64,000 bases of DNA from positions 4,464,001 through 4,528,000 of the forward strand of contig NC_016946.1 of the NCBI RefSeq assembly GCF_000277125.1. The letters are read 5' to 3'. This document shows positions 39,877 through 49,368 of this stretch, one piece after another. How positions within the stretch are numbered: position 1 is the stretch's first letter; the number at the start of each line of letters is the position of its first letter. Below the pieces are notes generated by a model. The model saw only the letters and a program-made list of their open reading frames with translations, did no database searches and was not told the DNA's origin. This stretch comes from Mycobacterium intracellulare ATCC 13950. GTDB lineage: Bacteria > Actinomycetota > Actinomycetes > Mycobacteriales > Mycobacteriaceae. The translations under genes were made by a program, and so were the position numbers.

Positions 39877-40725
39877 ATGACCGATGCAGCAAGCAAGCCC
39901 GATCTCGGCCGGTTCGGATCGTTCGGACGCGGCGTCACACCCCAGCAGGCCAAGGACATCGAGGCGCTGGGCTACGGGGCCGTCTGGGTCGGCGGGTCGC
40001 CTCCCGCCGAGCTGTCCTGGGTCGAACCCCTCCTGGAAGCCACGACGACGCTGCAGGTGGGCACCGGCATCGTCAACATCTGGACCGCGGCCGCCAAGCC
40101 GGTCGCCGAGTCCTTCCACCGCATCGACAAGGCGTACCCGGGCCGCTTCCTGCTCGGCATCGGCGTCGGCCATCCCGAGGCTCATACCGAGTACCGCAAG
40201 CCCTACGACGCCCTGGTGGACTACCTGAAGCAGCTCGACGACTACGGGGTGCCCGCCAACCGCCGGGTCGTCGCCGCGCTCGGGCCGCGCGTGCTCAAGC
40301 TGTCCGCGGAGCGCTCCGCCGGAGCACACCCGTACCTGACCACGCCGGAACACACCGCGCGAGCCCGCGAGATCATCGGCCCGTCGGCGTTCCTGGCCCC
40401 CGAGCACAAGGCGATCCTGACCACCGACGCCGAGAAGGCGCGGGCGGTCGGCCGCAAGGCGCTCGACGTCTATTTCAATCTCGCCAACTACCGAAACAAC
40501 TGGAAGCGGCTGGGTTTCGGCGAGGACGAGGTCACCCGGCCGGGCAGCGACCGGCTGGTGGACGCGGTGGTGGCCTATGGCACCGTGGACCAGATCGCGG
40601 CGCGGCTCACCGAGCACCTCGAGGCCGGCGCCGATCACGTCCCGGTGCAGGTCCTGACCAAGGATGAAAACCTGGTCTCGGCGCTGGCCGAACTGGCGGG
40701 GCCACTGGGACTGAATCCGTCCTGA
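39877..40725 (+). CDS. F420-dependent LLM-class oxidoreductase (TIGR03620-like), copy 1
   Basis: 282-residue luciferase-like TIM barrel: DIEALGYGAVWVGGSPPAELSWVEPLLEATTTLQVGTGIVNIWTA, FHRIDKAYPGRFLLGIGVGHPE, and GAHPYLTTPEHTARARE. Fits the H37Rv Rv3463 position and length. F420 use is inferred from the family; substrate unknown. Followed after 20 bases by a paralogue. Confidence 0.85.
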   Translation: MTDAASKPDLGRFGSFGRGVTPQQAKDIEALGYGAVWVGGSPPAELSWVEPLLEATTTLQVGTGIVNIWTAAAKPVAESFHRIDKAYPGRFLLGIGVGHPEAHTEYRKPYDALVDYLKQLDDYGVPANRRVVAALGPRVLKLSAERSAGAHPYLTTPEHTARAREIIGPSAFLAPEHKAILTTDAEKARAVGRKALDVYFNLANYRNNWKRLGFGEDEVTRPGSDRLVDAVVAYGTVDQIAARLTEHLEAGADHVPVQVLTKDENLVSALAELAGPLGLNPS

Positions 40726-40745
40726 CGACCGGCAGGGGGAGCTGG

Positions 40746-41612
40746 ATGACCGAGGGAGTTTCGCTCAAGCCCGACCTGGGCCAGCTCGGCGTGTGGCTGC
40801 CGACGCGATCCATCCAACCCGAGTTGGCGGCGGGGATCGAATCGCTGGGCTACGGCGCCGCCTGGATCGGCGGCTCGCCGGACGCCGAGTTGTCCTGGGT
40901 CGAACCGGCCCTGGCGCGCACCACGTCGCTGCAGCTGGCCACCGGAATCGTCAACATCTGGTCGGCGCCCGCCGCGGCCGTCGCCGAGTCGTTCCGCCGC
41001 ATCGAAACTCACCACCCGGGAAGGTTTTTGCTCGGCGTCGGGGTCGGCCACCCCGAGCACACCCAGGAGTACGTCAAACCGTACGACGCCCTGGTCTCCT
41101 ACCTCGACGAACTGGACGCGGCGCTGGTGCCGACCAGCCGCCGGGTGGTCGCCGCGCTCGGGCCGCGGGTGCTGCGGCTCGCCGCGCGACGCAGCGCCGG
41201 CGCACATCCCTACCTGACCACCCCGGAACACACGGCCAAGGCGCGCGAGTTGCTCGGCGGGGCAGTGTATTTGGCGCCCGAGCACAAGGTGGTGCTGAGC
41301 ACGGACGCCACACAGGCCCGCGAGATCGGCCGCCAGTCCGTCGAGCATTATCTGGGCCTGAGCAACTACGTGAACAATTGGCTGCGGCTGGGGTTCACCG
41401 AAGCCGACGCGCGCACGCCCGGCAGCGATCGGCTGATCGACGCGGTGGTCGCCCACGGCACCCCGGAGGCGATCGCGGGCCGGCTGCGCGAGCACCTGGA
41501 CGCCGGAGCCGACCACGTGGCCATCCAGGTGCTGGGCGGCTATTCCGAAGAAACCCTGCTACCTGCGCTGACCGAATTGGCCGGCGCTCTGGGGCTAACT
41601 GCCGCAAACTGA
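40746..41612 (+). CDS. F420-dependent LLM-class oxidoreductase (TIGR03620-like), copy 2
   Basis: 288 residues, a tandem paralogue of the previous gene: ESLGYGAAWIGGSPDAELSWVEPALARTTSLQLATGIVNIWSA, GVGVGHPEHTQEYVKPYDALVSYLDELD, RSAGAHPYLTTPEHTAKARELLGG. The two align along their full length without large gaps, so duplication of a whole gene is likely. A GGGGGAGC Shine-Dalgarno-like run precedes the ATG. rmlB starts 27 bases downstream. Confidence 0.85.
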   Translation: MTEGVSLKPDLGQLGVWLPTRSIQPELAAGIESLGYGAAWIGGSPDAELSWVEPALARTTSLQLATGIVNIWSAPAAAVAESFRRIETHHPGRFLLGVGVGHPEHTQEYVKPYDALVSYLDELDAALVPTSRRVVAALGPRVLRLAARRSAGAHPYLTTPEHTAKARELLGGAVYLAPEHKVVLSTDATQAREIGRQSVEHYLGLSNYVNNWLRLGFTEADARTPGSDRLIDAVVAHGTPEAIAGRLREHLDAGADHVAIQVLGGYSEETLLPALTELAGALGLTAAN

Positions 41613-42635
<1,023 letters not shown>

Positions 42636-42636
42636 C

Positions 42637-43254
42637 GTGGAAGTTCGCGAGCTGAAAGTTCCCGGCGCCTGGGAGATCACCCCCGCCGTTCATGGCGATT
42701 CGCGGGGTCATTTCTTCGAATGGCTGACCGACAAGGGATTCAGGTCCTTCGCCGGTCACCGGTTGGATGTTCGGCAGGCCAATTGCTCGGTGTCATCGGC
42801 CGGCGTGCTGCGCGGCCTGCACTTCGCCCAGGTGCCGCCGAGCCAGGCCAAGTACGTGACCTGCGTGCGCGGGGCGGTATTCGACGTCGTCGTCGACATC
42901 CGGGTGGGCTCACCGACATTCGGTCAGTGGGACTCAGTGCTGCTCGACGATACCGAGCACAGGACGATCTACCTCTCCGAGGGCCTCGGACACGGTTTCC
43001 TGGCGCTGCAAGACAATTCGACGGTGATGTACTTGTGCTCGGCGGAATACAACCCGCAACGCGAACACACCATTTGCGCAACCGATCCGGCGCTGGGGAT
43101 CGATTGGCCTCTAGTGGACGGCGCTCCGCCCACCCTGTCCGACCGCGACGCGGCGGCCCCCAGCCTCGATGACGTACGCGCCTCCGGCCTGCTCCCCACG
43201 TGGGAGGAGACGAACGCGTTCGTCGAGGGTTTGCGGGCAAAGCCCACGAATTGA
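42637..43254 (+). CDS. rmlC: dTDP-4-dehydrorhamnose 3,5-epimerase
   Basis: 205-residue cupin epimerase, third enzyme of dTDP-rhamnose synthesis: VRELKVPGAWEITPAVHGDSRGHFFEW, SSAGVLRGLHFAQVPPSQAKYVTC with the catalytic His, LSEGLGHGFLALQDNSTVMYLCSAEYNPQREHTI. GTG 42637 gives the N-terminus expected from the family (matching MKARELDVPG in my recollection of H37Rv); GTG 42625, which overlaps the rmlB stop, is the alternative. Confidence 0.95.
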   Translation: MEVRELKVPGAWEITPAVHGDSRGHFFEWLTDKGFRSFAGHRLDVRQANCSVSSAGVLRGLHFAQVPPSQAKYVTCVRGAVFDVVVDIRVGSPTFGQWDSVLLDDTEHRTIYLSEGLGHGFLALQDNSTVMYLCSAEYNPQREHTICATDPALGIDWPLVDGAPPTLSDRDAAAPSLDDVRASGLLPTWEETNAFVEGLRAKPTN

Positions 43255-43453
43255 CGCGGGTGATCGGCATGCCCATCTGAGGCGATGTGCGTTATCCCGC
43301 ACCATTGTTGACGCGCGCGGCGCGCAAAATCATTTGCACCGCCTGAGCTGCCTATTAGACGCATATCTATTAACGTTCCCATTGCGGGCGCCGAATTGGA
43401 CCAGTACCGTAAACCGGCCCAATTCAGTATTCGGTGGCGCTAGGATTGCGCCG

Positions 43454-44575
43454 ATGAAACTCGGGCAGGTGTTCGATCCGCGAAGCAATGCGCTCAACGC
43501 ATGGCGGTTAGCGCTCGCGGGCGAGGTCATCTTCTGGCACACCTACCCGGTCCGGGGTCATCTGCCTTCGGTGCGGGCCGTTCTTCAGCTGCTGCTCTGC
43601 GTCGGCGTCGACGGATTCTTCGCGATCTCGGGCTTTCTCATCACCGCGAGTTGGATGAGCAACCCGCGGCTGCGCGCGTACCTGGCCGCGCGGGCGCTTC
43701 GCATCCTGCCCGGCTTCTACGTCTGCATGATCGTGACGGCGTTCGTCTTCGCCCCGCTGAGCGTGGCGATCCAGGGCGGCTCCGCGGCCAGGCTGCTGTT
43801 CTCGTTCGCCCCGTTCGAATATGTCCTCAAGAACATCGCGGTGATGTGGCTCAAGCCCGACGTCGGCGGCACCCCGCACGACATTCCCAACGCGGGCATC
43901 TGGAACGCGTCGCTGTGGTCGTTGTTCTGGGAAGTGATGTGCTATCTCGTCGTCGCGATCATCGGCGTCGCCGGACTCGCCAACCGCCGGTGGGTTTCCC
44001 CGGCCATTTTGGTGGTCGCGGCGATCGGGGCCTCGATGATGCCACCGGTCACCTTCCCCGAGGTGTTCAATCGTCCGACCGGCAACGTGGGCATCGTCAT
44101 CGTCTTCCTGGCGTGCCGCGCCGCAATCATGTTTGCGGCGGGAGCGCTGCTGTACCAATGGCGCGATGTCATTCCCGCGCGGTGGTCGCTGGTCGCGGTG
44201 AGCGTGGTCATCGTGTTGCTGGCCGGCCAGCTGCCCGATTACCGGGTGGTGGCCGCCGTCCCCCTGGCGTATGCCGTGGTCGTCTCCGGCTCCCTGCTGC
44301 ACAACAAGCGCTTGAGATTACGCACCGACGTGTCCTACGGCATGTACATCTACGCGTACCCGATGCAGCAGCTTTTGGCGGTCCTCGGCTTGCTCAGCCT
44401 CAATCCGTTCGTGTTCTGTCTCACCGTGGCGGCGGCGACACTGCCGCTGGCCGCGGCGAGCTGGTTCCTTGTCGAAAAGCCGGCGAGGTCCCTGAAGGCG
44501 CGCATCAAACGAAAAGCGGCGGGTGCCCGCGAAGCGGCGATGGTGCTGCCTCCGGAGGTCACGGGCGCCGCGTAG
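43454..44575 (+). CDS. Acyltransferase-3 family membrane acyltransferase, copy 1
   Basis: 373 residues with about ten transmembrane segments. The family R-x10-H catalytic motif is RLALAGEVIFWH (about residues 18-29), followed by VDGFFAISGFLIT, and RAYLAARALRILPGFYVCM. Acyltransferase-3 enzymes O-acylate sugars of glycolipids, LPS or antibiotics (family knowledge). The start at ATG 43454 gives the same MKLGQVFDPR N-terminus as copy 2. The 199-base gap to rmlC has an AT-rich stretch near 43350-43375. Location beside rml genes suggests a deoxysugar-containing acceptor, but this is inference. Confidence 0.88.
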   Translation: MKLGQVFDPRSNALNAWRLALAGEVIFWHTYPVRGHLPSVRAVLQLLLCVGVDGFFAISGFLITASWMSNPRLRAYLAARALRILPGFYVCMIVTAFVFAPLSVAIQGGSAARLLFSFAPFEYVLKNIAVMWLKPDVGGTPHDIPNAGIWNASLWSLFWEVMCYLVVAIIGVAGLANRRWVSPAILVVAAIGASMMPPVTFPEVFNRPTGNVGIVIVFLACRAAIMFAAGALLYQWRDVIPARWSLVAVSVVIVLLAGQLPDYRVVAAVPLAYAVVVSGSLLHNKRLRLRTDVSYGMYIYAYPMQQLLAVLGLLSLNPFVFCLTVAAATLPLAAASWFLVEKPARSLKARIKRKAAGAREAAMVLPPEVTGAA

Positions 44576-44704
44576 CTGCGGTCGTGGCCACAGCCCAAGG
44601 ACTCACGCGACGGCGCGACCGGCTTCACCGGTTGTCACCGACCACCGGCCTCTGGCCGATACGATGGCGCCGATGGTGCGTGGCGTGACGGGGGTTGGAG
44701 GCAG

Positions 44705-45841
44705 ATGAAGCTCGGACAGGTATTCGATCCGCGAAGAAACGCGCTCAACGCGCTCCGGCTGGCGCTGGCGGCCGAGGTGATGCTGTTCCATTCGTGGCCG
44801 ATCACCGGACACATGCCCCCCAAGTCGACTCTGCAGCTTTTCTTCTCGGTGGGTGTGGACGGGTTTTTCGCGATCTCCGGCTTCCTGATCACCCGGAGTT
44901 GGCTCACCGACCCGCGCCTGCGTGACTACCTCACCGCCCGCGCCCTTCGCATTCTGCCCGGTTTCTACGTCTGTCTGATCGTGACCGCGTTCGTTTTCGC
45001 CCCGCTCAGCGTGGCGATTCAAGGGGGGTCGGCCGCCAAGCTGCTGGGGTCCACCGCGCCGCTCGAGTACGTCCTGAAAAACAGTGCGATCGCCTACCTG
45101 CAGCCGACGATCGACGGAACGCTGCACGATCTACCGGGTGGAAACACCTGGAACGGCTCGATGTGGTCGTTGGTCTGGGAACTGCTGTGCTACTTGTTCG
45201 TTGCCGCTATCGGCCTGGCGGGACTGGGCAATCGTCGCTGGGTATCCCCCGTGGTTTTGGCGGTGGCAACACTGGGAGCGTTGGTCTTGCCGCCCCTGAC
45301 ATTTCCCGGGGTGTGGACCATTCCGCAGCTCGCGGTGCGCGCGGCCATCATGTTCGCGGCCGGAGCCGTCATGTATCAGTGGCGAGACGTCATCCCCGCC
45401 CGATGGTCGCTGGTCGCGGTCTGCCTCGTGATCGTGGCGGCGTCCGGGTTACTGCCCGATTACCGGGTGGTCGGTGCGCTTCCGCTGGCCTACGCCGTCG
45501 TCGTCTCGGGCTCCTTGCTCAAGAGCGAACGGTTGAGGCTGCGCACCGATTTGTCCTATGGCGTCTACATTTACGCCTTCCCGGCCCAGCAATTGCTGGC
45601 CGTCTGTGGACTCGCGACGCGCCTCCACCCGGTGCTGTTCTTTCTTGCCTCGGTCACGGCCACCCTGCCGCTCGCCGCGATCAGCTGGTTCGTCGTCGAG
45701 AAACCCTCGATGTCCCTCAAACGCCGGCTTCGGGTCAAGTGGTCGGCTCCGGTCCCGTCCAGCTCCGACGAGGCGGGCCCCGTCAGCGCGGCCAACGCCG
45801 TGGCCGACCGGCCGGCTACGGAGGCCCCGGGTACCGCCTAG
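44705..45841 (+). CDS. Acyltransferase-3 family membrane acyltransferase, copy 2
   Basis: 378 residues, starts MKLGQVFDPRRNALNALRLALAAEVMLFH, so R-x10-H is kept. Then GVDGFFAISGFLITRSWL, LRDYLTARALRILPGFYVCLIVTAFVFAPLSVAIQGGSAAK, nearly the same as copy 1. Ends with a Ser/Ala/Pro-rich cytosolic tail. GGAGGCAG just upstream supports the start. 129 bases separate it from copy 1. Confidence 0.88.
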   Translation: MKLGQVFDPRRNALNALRLALAAEVMLFHSWPITGHMPPKSTLQLFFSVGVDGFFAISGFLITRSWLTDPRLRDYLTARALRILPGFYVCLIVTAFVFAPLSVAIQGGSAAKLLGSTAPLEYVLKNSAIAYLQPTIDGTLHDLPGGNTWNGSMWSLVWELLCYLFVAAIGLAGLGNRRWVSPVVLAVATLGALVLPPLTFPGVWTIPQLAVRAAIMFAAGAVMYQWRDVIPARWSLVAVCLVIVAASGLLPDYRVVGALPLAYAVVVSGSLLKSERLRLRTDLSYGVYIYAFPAQQLLAVCGLATRLHPVLFFLASVTATLPLAAISWFVVEKPSMSLKRRLRVKWSAPVPSSSDEAGPVSAANAVADRPATEAPGTA

Positions 45842-45904
45842 GCCGGGTCGTCTCCAACGGCGGTAATATCCGCGAAGCGGGGGGTCCACGACGGGCGGTG
45901 GCCG

Positions 45905-46993
45905 ATGACCCTCGGACAAGCTTTCAACGCGGGGAACAACGCGCTGAACGCGTGGCGGCTGGTGCTGGCTGCCGAGGTGATGCTGTGGCACTGCTGGCCC
46001 GTCACCGGCCGGATGCCACCGGCGGCGACGCTGCAACTTCTGTTCTCGATAGGGGTGGACGGGTTCTTCGCGATCTCGGGGTTCCTCATCACCAGGAGTT
46101 GGCTCGACGACCCGCACGTGCGTGACTACCTGACCGCCCGCGCCCTTCGCATCCTGCCCGGCTACTACGCGTGCCTCATCGTGACGGCGTTCGCCTTCGC
46201 CCCGCTCAGCGTGGCGCTCCAGGGCGGCTCGGTCGGCGAGCTCGTGTGCTCCGGCGGGCCGCTCGAATACGTCCTGAAAAACAGCGCGGTGGCTTATGTC
46301 CATCTCGATGTCGGCGGAACACCAAGCGGGATACCTCATTCCGGGCTCTGGAACGGTTCGCTGTGGTCGCTGGTCTGGGAAGTGATCTGCTATCTCGCCG
46401 TCGCCGGTGTCGGTTTGGCGGGCCTGGCCCATCACCGCTGGGTCTCTCCGGCAATACTCGTCGTGGCTACGGGTCTGGCGACGGCGATGCCGCCGATGAC
46501 GTTCCCCGGGGTATGGACCATCCCCCAGATCGCCGTGCGTTCGGCGATCATGTTCGCGGCCGGAGCCGTCCTCTATCAATGGAGAGAGGTGATCCCCGCG
46601 CGGTGGCCGCTCGTCGGGATGAGCGTCGTCATCGTGCTGGCGTCCAGCATGCTGCCCGATTACCGTACGGTCGCCGCCCTTCCGTTGGCCTACGCGATCA
46701 TCGTGTCCGGAGCCTTGCTGAAGAGCAGCCGCTTGAGGCTACGCACGGATCTGTCCTACGGCGTCTACATCTACGCGTTCCCGACCCAGCAACTCTTGGC
46801 CGTGTGCGGCCTTGCGCGTCTTCAACCCGTTGCGTTCTTTCTCGTCGCCGCCGCGGCGACGCTACCCGTGGCCGCGGCAAGCTGGTTCCTCATCGAAAAG
46901 CCCTCGATGGCTCTCAAGCGCCGGCTCAAACGGAAGTGGTCTGACGCCGCGAAAGCCGAAGGCGGCCACCCCGCCACCACAACAGCAGGATGA
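45905..46993 (+). CDS. Acyltransferase-3 family membrane acyltransferase, copy 3
   Basis: 362 residues, starts MTLGQAFNAGNNALNAWRLVLAAEVMLWH (R-x10-H kept), then GVDGFFAISGFLITRSWLDDPHVRDYLTARALRILPGYYACL. It is closer in the N-terminal half to copy 2. The last 68 bases overlap the convergent small membrane-protein gene 46926..47312. Confidence 0.87.
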   Translation: MTLGQAFNAGNNALNAWRLVLAAEVMLWHCWPVTGRMPPAATLQLLFSIGVDGFFAISGFLITRSWLDDPHVRDYLTARALRILPGYYACLIVTAFAFAPLSVALQGGSVGELVCSGGPLEYVLKNSAVAYVHLDVGGTPSGIPHSGLWNGSLWSLVWEVICYLAVAGVGLAGLAHHRWVSPAILVVATGLATAMPPMTFPGVWTIPQIAVRSAIMFAAGAVLYQWREVIPARWPLVGMSVVIVLASSMLPDYRTVAALPLAYAIIVSGALLKSSRLRLRTDLSYGVYIYAFPTQQLLAVCGLARLQPVAFFLVAAAATLPVAAASWFLIEKPSMALKRRLKRKWSDAAKAEGGHPATTTAG

Positions 46994-47312
46994 CCACTTC
47001 GGCGGCCACGCTGATCGCCGCATGAGGCGACGGATCCCAGCCCCGTTCGGAGAAGCCGAAAAGCCCCACGGTCCGCGACAGCGCGAAGGCGACCAGAGAT
47101 CCGGCGGCCATCGCGGCACCGGCCCAGCGCAGCCACGCGGGACCGCCGGCCACGATCAGCAGAGCGATCGCCAATGACACACTGGCCTGCACCAGGAATC
47201 CCGTGCCGATGGCCGGAATGCGTTGGTAGCCATGGACATAGAGGTAGGCGTGGCTGACGGCGCTGAGGGCCAACGACGCGGCGAGTCCGAGCCGCACCAG
47301 GGCGCCGATCAC
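46926..47312 (-). CDS. Small four-helix membrane protein of the ECF/Rieske operon
   Basis: 128 residues, four hydrophobic segments (about 5-25, 38-57, 62-82, 98-115), with a short Arg-rich C-terminus. No family recognised with confidence; the shape resembles DoxX-like or other small four-helix membrane proteins. The GTG start overlaps the phosphoesterase stop by 4 bases (GTGA), so it is the fifth gene of the operon. It overlaps the convergent acyltransferase by 68 bases. Confidence 0.72.
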   Translation of the reverse strand: MIGALVRLGLAASLALSAVSHAYLYVHGYQRIPAIGTGFLVQASVSLAIALLIVAGGPAWLRWAGAAMAAGSLVAFALSRTVGLFGFSERGWDPSPHAAISVAAEVVILLLWWRGGRLRLSRRQTTSV

Positions 47313-48244
47313 CGCAACGCCCGCTCTTTCAGCGCCAGCGCGGACTCTCCCGTGGTGTAGCCGACCTCGCGGATACCCAATGCGTCGCGCAGCTTGCCGG
47401 CCGGCAGCGTCACCGGTTTGGGCGCGGGCCCGTCACCGGGTCTGGGCAGCGGGTACGCGGTGGCGGTGCCGCTGTGAAACGTCACATTGTCCTCCGTTTT
47501 GGAAAACAGCTGGTGGACATGGCCATTGAGGCACGTGACGGAGGAGAACCGGCGCAGGTAGCTCAGCGCCTGGGCGGCGTCGTCGGTGCCCCAGCCCCAT
47601 TGGGGGTACATCGCGAACAAGGGGATGTGACTGAACACGATGATCGGGGTGTCGCTCGGCAGATGGGCGACGTCCTTCTTGACGAACTCCAGCTGATCCA
47701 CCCCCAGATGGCCCAGCTTGCGCAGGTTCAACGTGTTGACGAGCGCGATCAGGTGCACACCGGCGATGTCGAAGCTGTACCAGCCGTCGCCAACCGCGGC
47801 CGCGCCGAAGGTGTTTCGGTACTTCTGTCCCGCGTCGTCGACGGAGTCGTGCTCGCCCGGCACGGTGAACACGTGGGGCGTCTTCAGACCGCTCATCATC
47901 TGCTTCGCCTGGTCGAACTGTTCGGGGCTGGAAAGGTGAGTGAGGTCGCCGGTGTGGATGACGAAATCCGGTGTGTAGCCGAGGCTGTTGACCTTGTCGA
48001 TCGCGTCGCTGAACGTCGCCGCGACGTCCCTGTTGGGCGCACCGTTGAAGCCGAGGTGGCTGTCGCTGATTTGGGCGAACCGCAGGGCGGGCCGGACGTG
48101 CGCGCGCTGAGCCGCCGCTTCCCCGGCGACATGCGAGATGACCTCGCCCCCGGCCACGGTCAACCCGACCGCCGCCCCGAACCACGCCGTGTGCCGGAGG
48201 AGCTGGCGCCGGGTCATGGCATCGTCGCCCGGGCGGCCGGTCAT
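47309..48244 (-). CDS. Tat-exported metallophosphoesterase
   Basis: 311 residues. N-terminal Tat signal MTRRQLLRHTAWFGAAVGLTVAGG (twin Arg, hydrophobic core). Calcineurin-type phosphoesterase motifs: FAQISDSHLGF (D-x-H), VIHTGDLTHL (GDxxx), VPGEHDSVD (GxHD in place of GNHD), VFSHIPL, CLNGHVHQLF (GHxH). Substrate unknown. Start overlaps the cupredoxin stop (ATGA), an alternative ATG lies at 48217, directly before the Tat motif. Confidence 0.86.
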   Translation of the reverse strand: MTGRPGDDAMTRRQLLRHTAWFGAAVGLTVAGGEVISHVAGEAAAQRAHVRPALRFAQISDSHLGFNGAPNRDVAATFSDAIDKVNSLGYTPDFVIHTGDLTHLSSPEQFDQAKQMMSGLKTPHVFTVPGEHDSVDDAGQKYRNTFGAAAVGDGWYSFDIAGVHLIALVNTLNLRKLGHLGVDQLEFVKKDVAHLPSDTPIIVFSHIPLFAMYPQWGWGTDDAAQALSYLRRFSSVTCLNGHVHQLFSKTEDNVTFHSGTATAYPLPRPGDGPAPKPVTLPAGKLRDALGIREVGYTTGESALALKERALR

Positions 48245-48645
48245 CCCGTCACCACCACGGTGCCGCGCATCATCGGATGAATCGAGCAGACATAGTCGAA
48301 AGTCCCAGGGGCGGAGAAGGTGTGGGCGAAGGTCGCTCCGGTTCCCATGCCGGGTGAGTGAAATGAGCCGTCACTTGCGGCGACCGTATGGGGTTCCTCG
48401 TCGCGGTTGGTCCAGGTGACGGTGGTCCCGGCCGGCACCGTCAGGTTCGGCGGCGCGAAAGCGAAGCCGTCGATGGTGACCTGGTTGGCGCCGGCTGCGG
48501 GGGGCGGCGCGGTGATCGACACCCCGGCGGTGGGCGCGGGGGTGGTCGCCACGGAGCGCGGCCGGCCACAGCCGGGCGATGAGATCACGCTCGCGGCCAG
48601 CACGGCCGCCAAAAGCCTTCGACGCAGGGCGATATCCATGCCCAC
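48241..48645 (-). CDS. Cupredoxin-domain lipoprotein
   Basis: 134 residues. Signal peptide with a probable lipobox VISSPGC, predicting a lipid-anchored envelope protein. A Pro/Thr/Ala linker precedes a plastocyanin-like domain (about 50-134): VTWTNRDEEPHTVAASDGSFHSPGMG and FDYVCSIHPMMRGTVVV. Type-1 copper ligands His (EPHTV), Cys, His and Met (CSIHPMM) are all present, so it can bind copper. It lies 24 bases after the Rieske gene, and overlaps the phosphoesterase by 4. Confidence 0.88.
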   Translation of the reverse strand: MGMDIALRRRLLAAVLAASVISSPGCGRPRSVATTPAPTAGVSITAPPPAAGANQVTIDGFAFAPPNLTVPAGTTVTWTNRDEEPHTVAASDGSFHSPGMGTGATFAHTFSAPGTFDYVCSIHPMMRGTVVVTG

Positions 48646-48669
48646 AGATAGGGCGGCGGGTTACACCGT

Positions 48670-49368
48670 TCAGGCGCGGCGCCCCGGAGCGAAGACCTCG
48701 ATAGCACCGTCGACCTCACGAACCATCAATTCGGGCAACGGTTTTGGTGCGATCGGCAACTGGTGGGTGAGCACCTGCCCGCTGGGCGAGAACGACGTGG
48801 TGTGGCAGGGGCAGCGCAAGGTGTCTTCGGGCGCGTCGAACCACAGCTTGCACCCTTGATGGGTGCACACCCCCGATATCGCGTGCACGTTGCCGTCGAT
48901 GCGCCGGACGAATCCGGTCACCGAACCCAGATCGAAAGCGCGCATGGCCCCGTCGGGCACGTCCGAGCTGGAGGCGACGCGCTGCCAGCTTCCCTCGTTG
49001 GGGGTGAGTTGCCCGGCGGCGTTATCCAGGGCACTCGGTCGCCGATGGCGACCGGAGATCACTGCGCGATCGAGGGAAACCGCGGCGACCGCGGCCGTCG
49101 CCGCGGCCGACGTGCCGACGATGACCTGGCGGCGCGTGCCGGTGCGCCCGGGCGGGGTTCGCGGCGGCGTGCCTGACATCTGCTCGCCGATGCGACGGTG
49201 CAGATCGGCGAGGAATTCCGGGCGCGGCGTGTCATCCCCGCTGCGGGCGGCCCGCAGCTCGATGGCGGTGCGCAGCTGCGCCGCCTCGAAGTCGTCGGGC
49301 GCGAACGGCCTGGGCCGGCGCCCCCGCAACAGATCGTCGACATAGCGTCGCAAGCCCCGCGCATTCAT
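48670..49368 (-). CDS. Membrane-anchored Rieske [2Fe-2S] protein with N-terminal cytosolic domain
   Basis: 232 residues. The N-terminal about 65 residues (MNARGLRRYVDDLLRGRRPR; PRPEFLADLHRRIGEQM) are charged and helical, as in proteins paired with ECF sigma factors. A twin-Arg segment RRQVIVGTSAAATAAVAAVS (about 79-98) is a Tat-type membrane anchor. The Rieske domain has Cys168-x-His170 and Cys186-x2-His189 ligands, and the disulfide cysteines Cys173 and Cys188. ATG overlaps the sigma-factor stop by 4 bases. An anti-sigma role for the N-terminus is inferred. Confidence 0.87.
   Translation of the reverse strand: MNARGLRRYVDDLLRGRRPRPFAPDDFEAAQLRTAIELRAARSGDDTPRPEFLADLHRRIGEQMSGTPPRTPPGRTGTRRQVIVGTSAAATAAVAAVSLDRAVISGRHRRPSALDNAAGQLTPNEGSWQRVASSSDVPDGAMRAFDLGSVTGFVRRIDGNVHAISGVCTHQGCKLWFDAPEDTLRCPCHTTSFSPSGQVLTHQLPIAPKPLPELMVREVDGAIEVFAPGRRA

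Noticed and set aside
38296..40638. A 780-codon minus-strand frame across the kinase and oxidoreductase genes
   Set aside because: Low-complexity antisense artefact of high third-position GC.
43255..43453. AT-richer stretch near 43350-43375 as a sign of a mobile-element scar
   Set aside because: No terminal repeats, target duplication or transposase remnant; a promoter is a simpler explanation.
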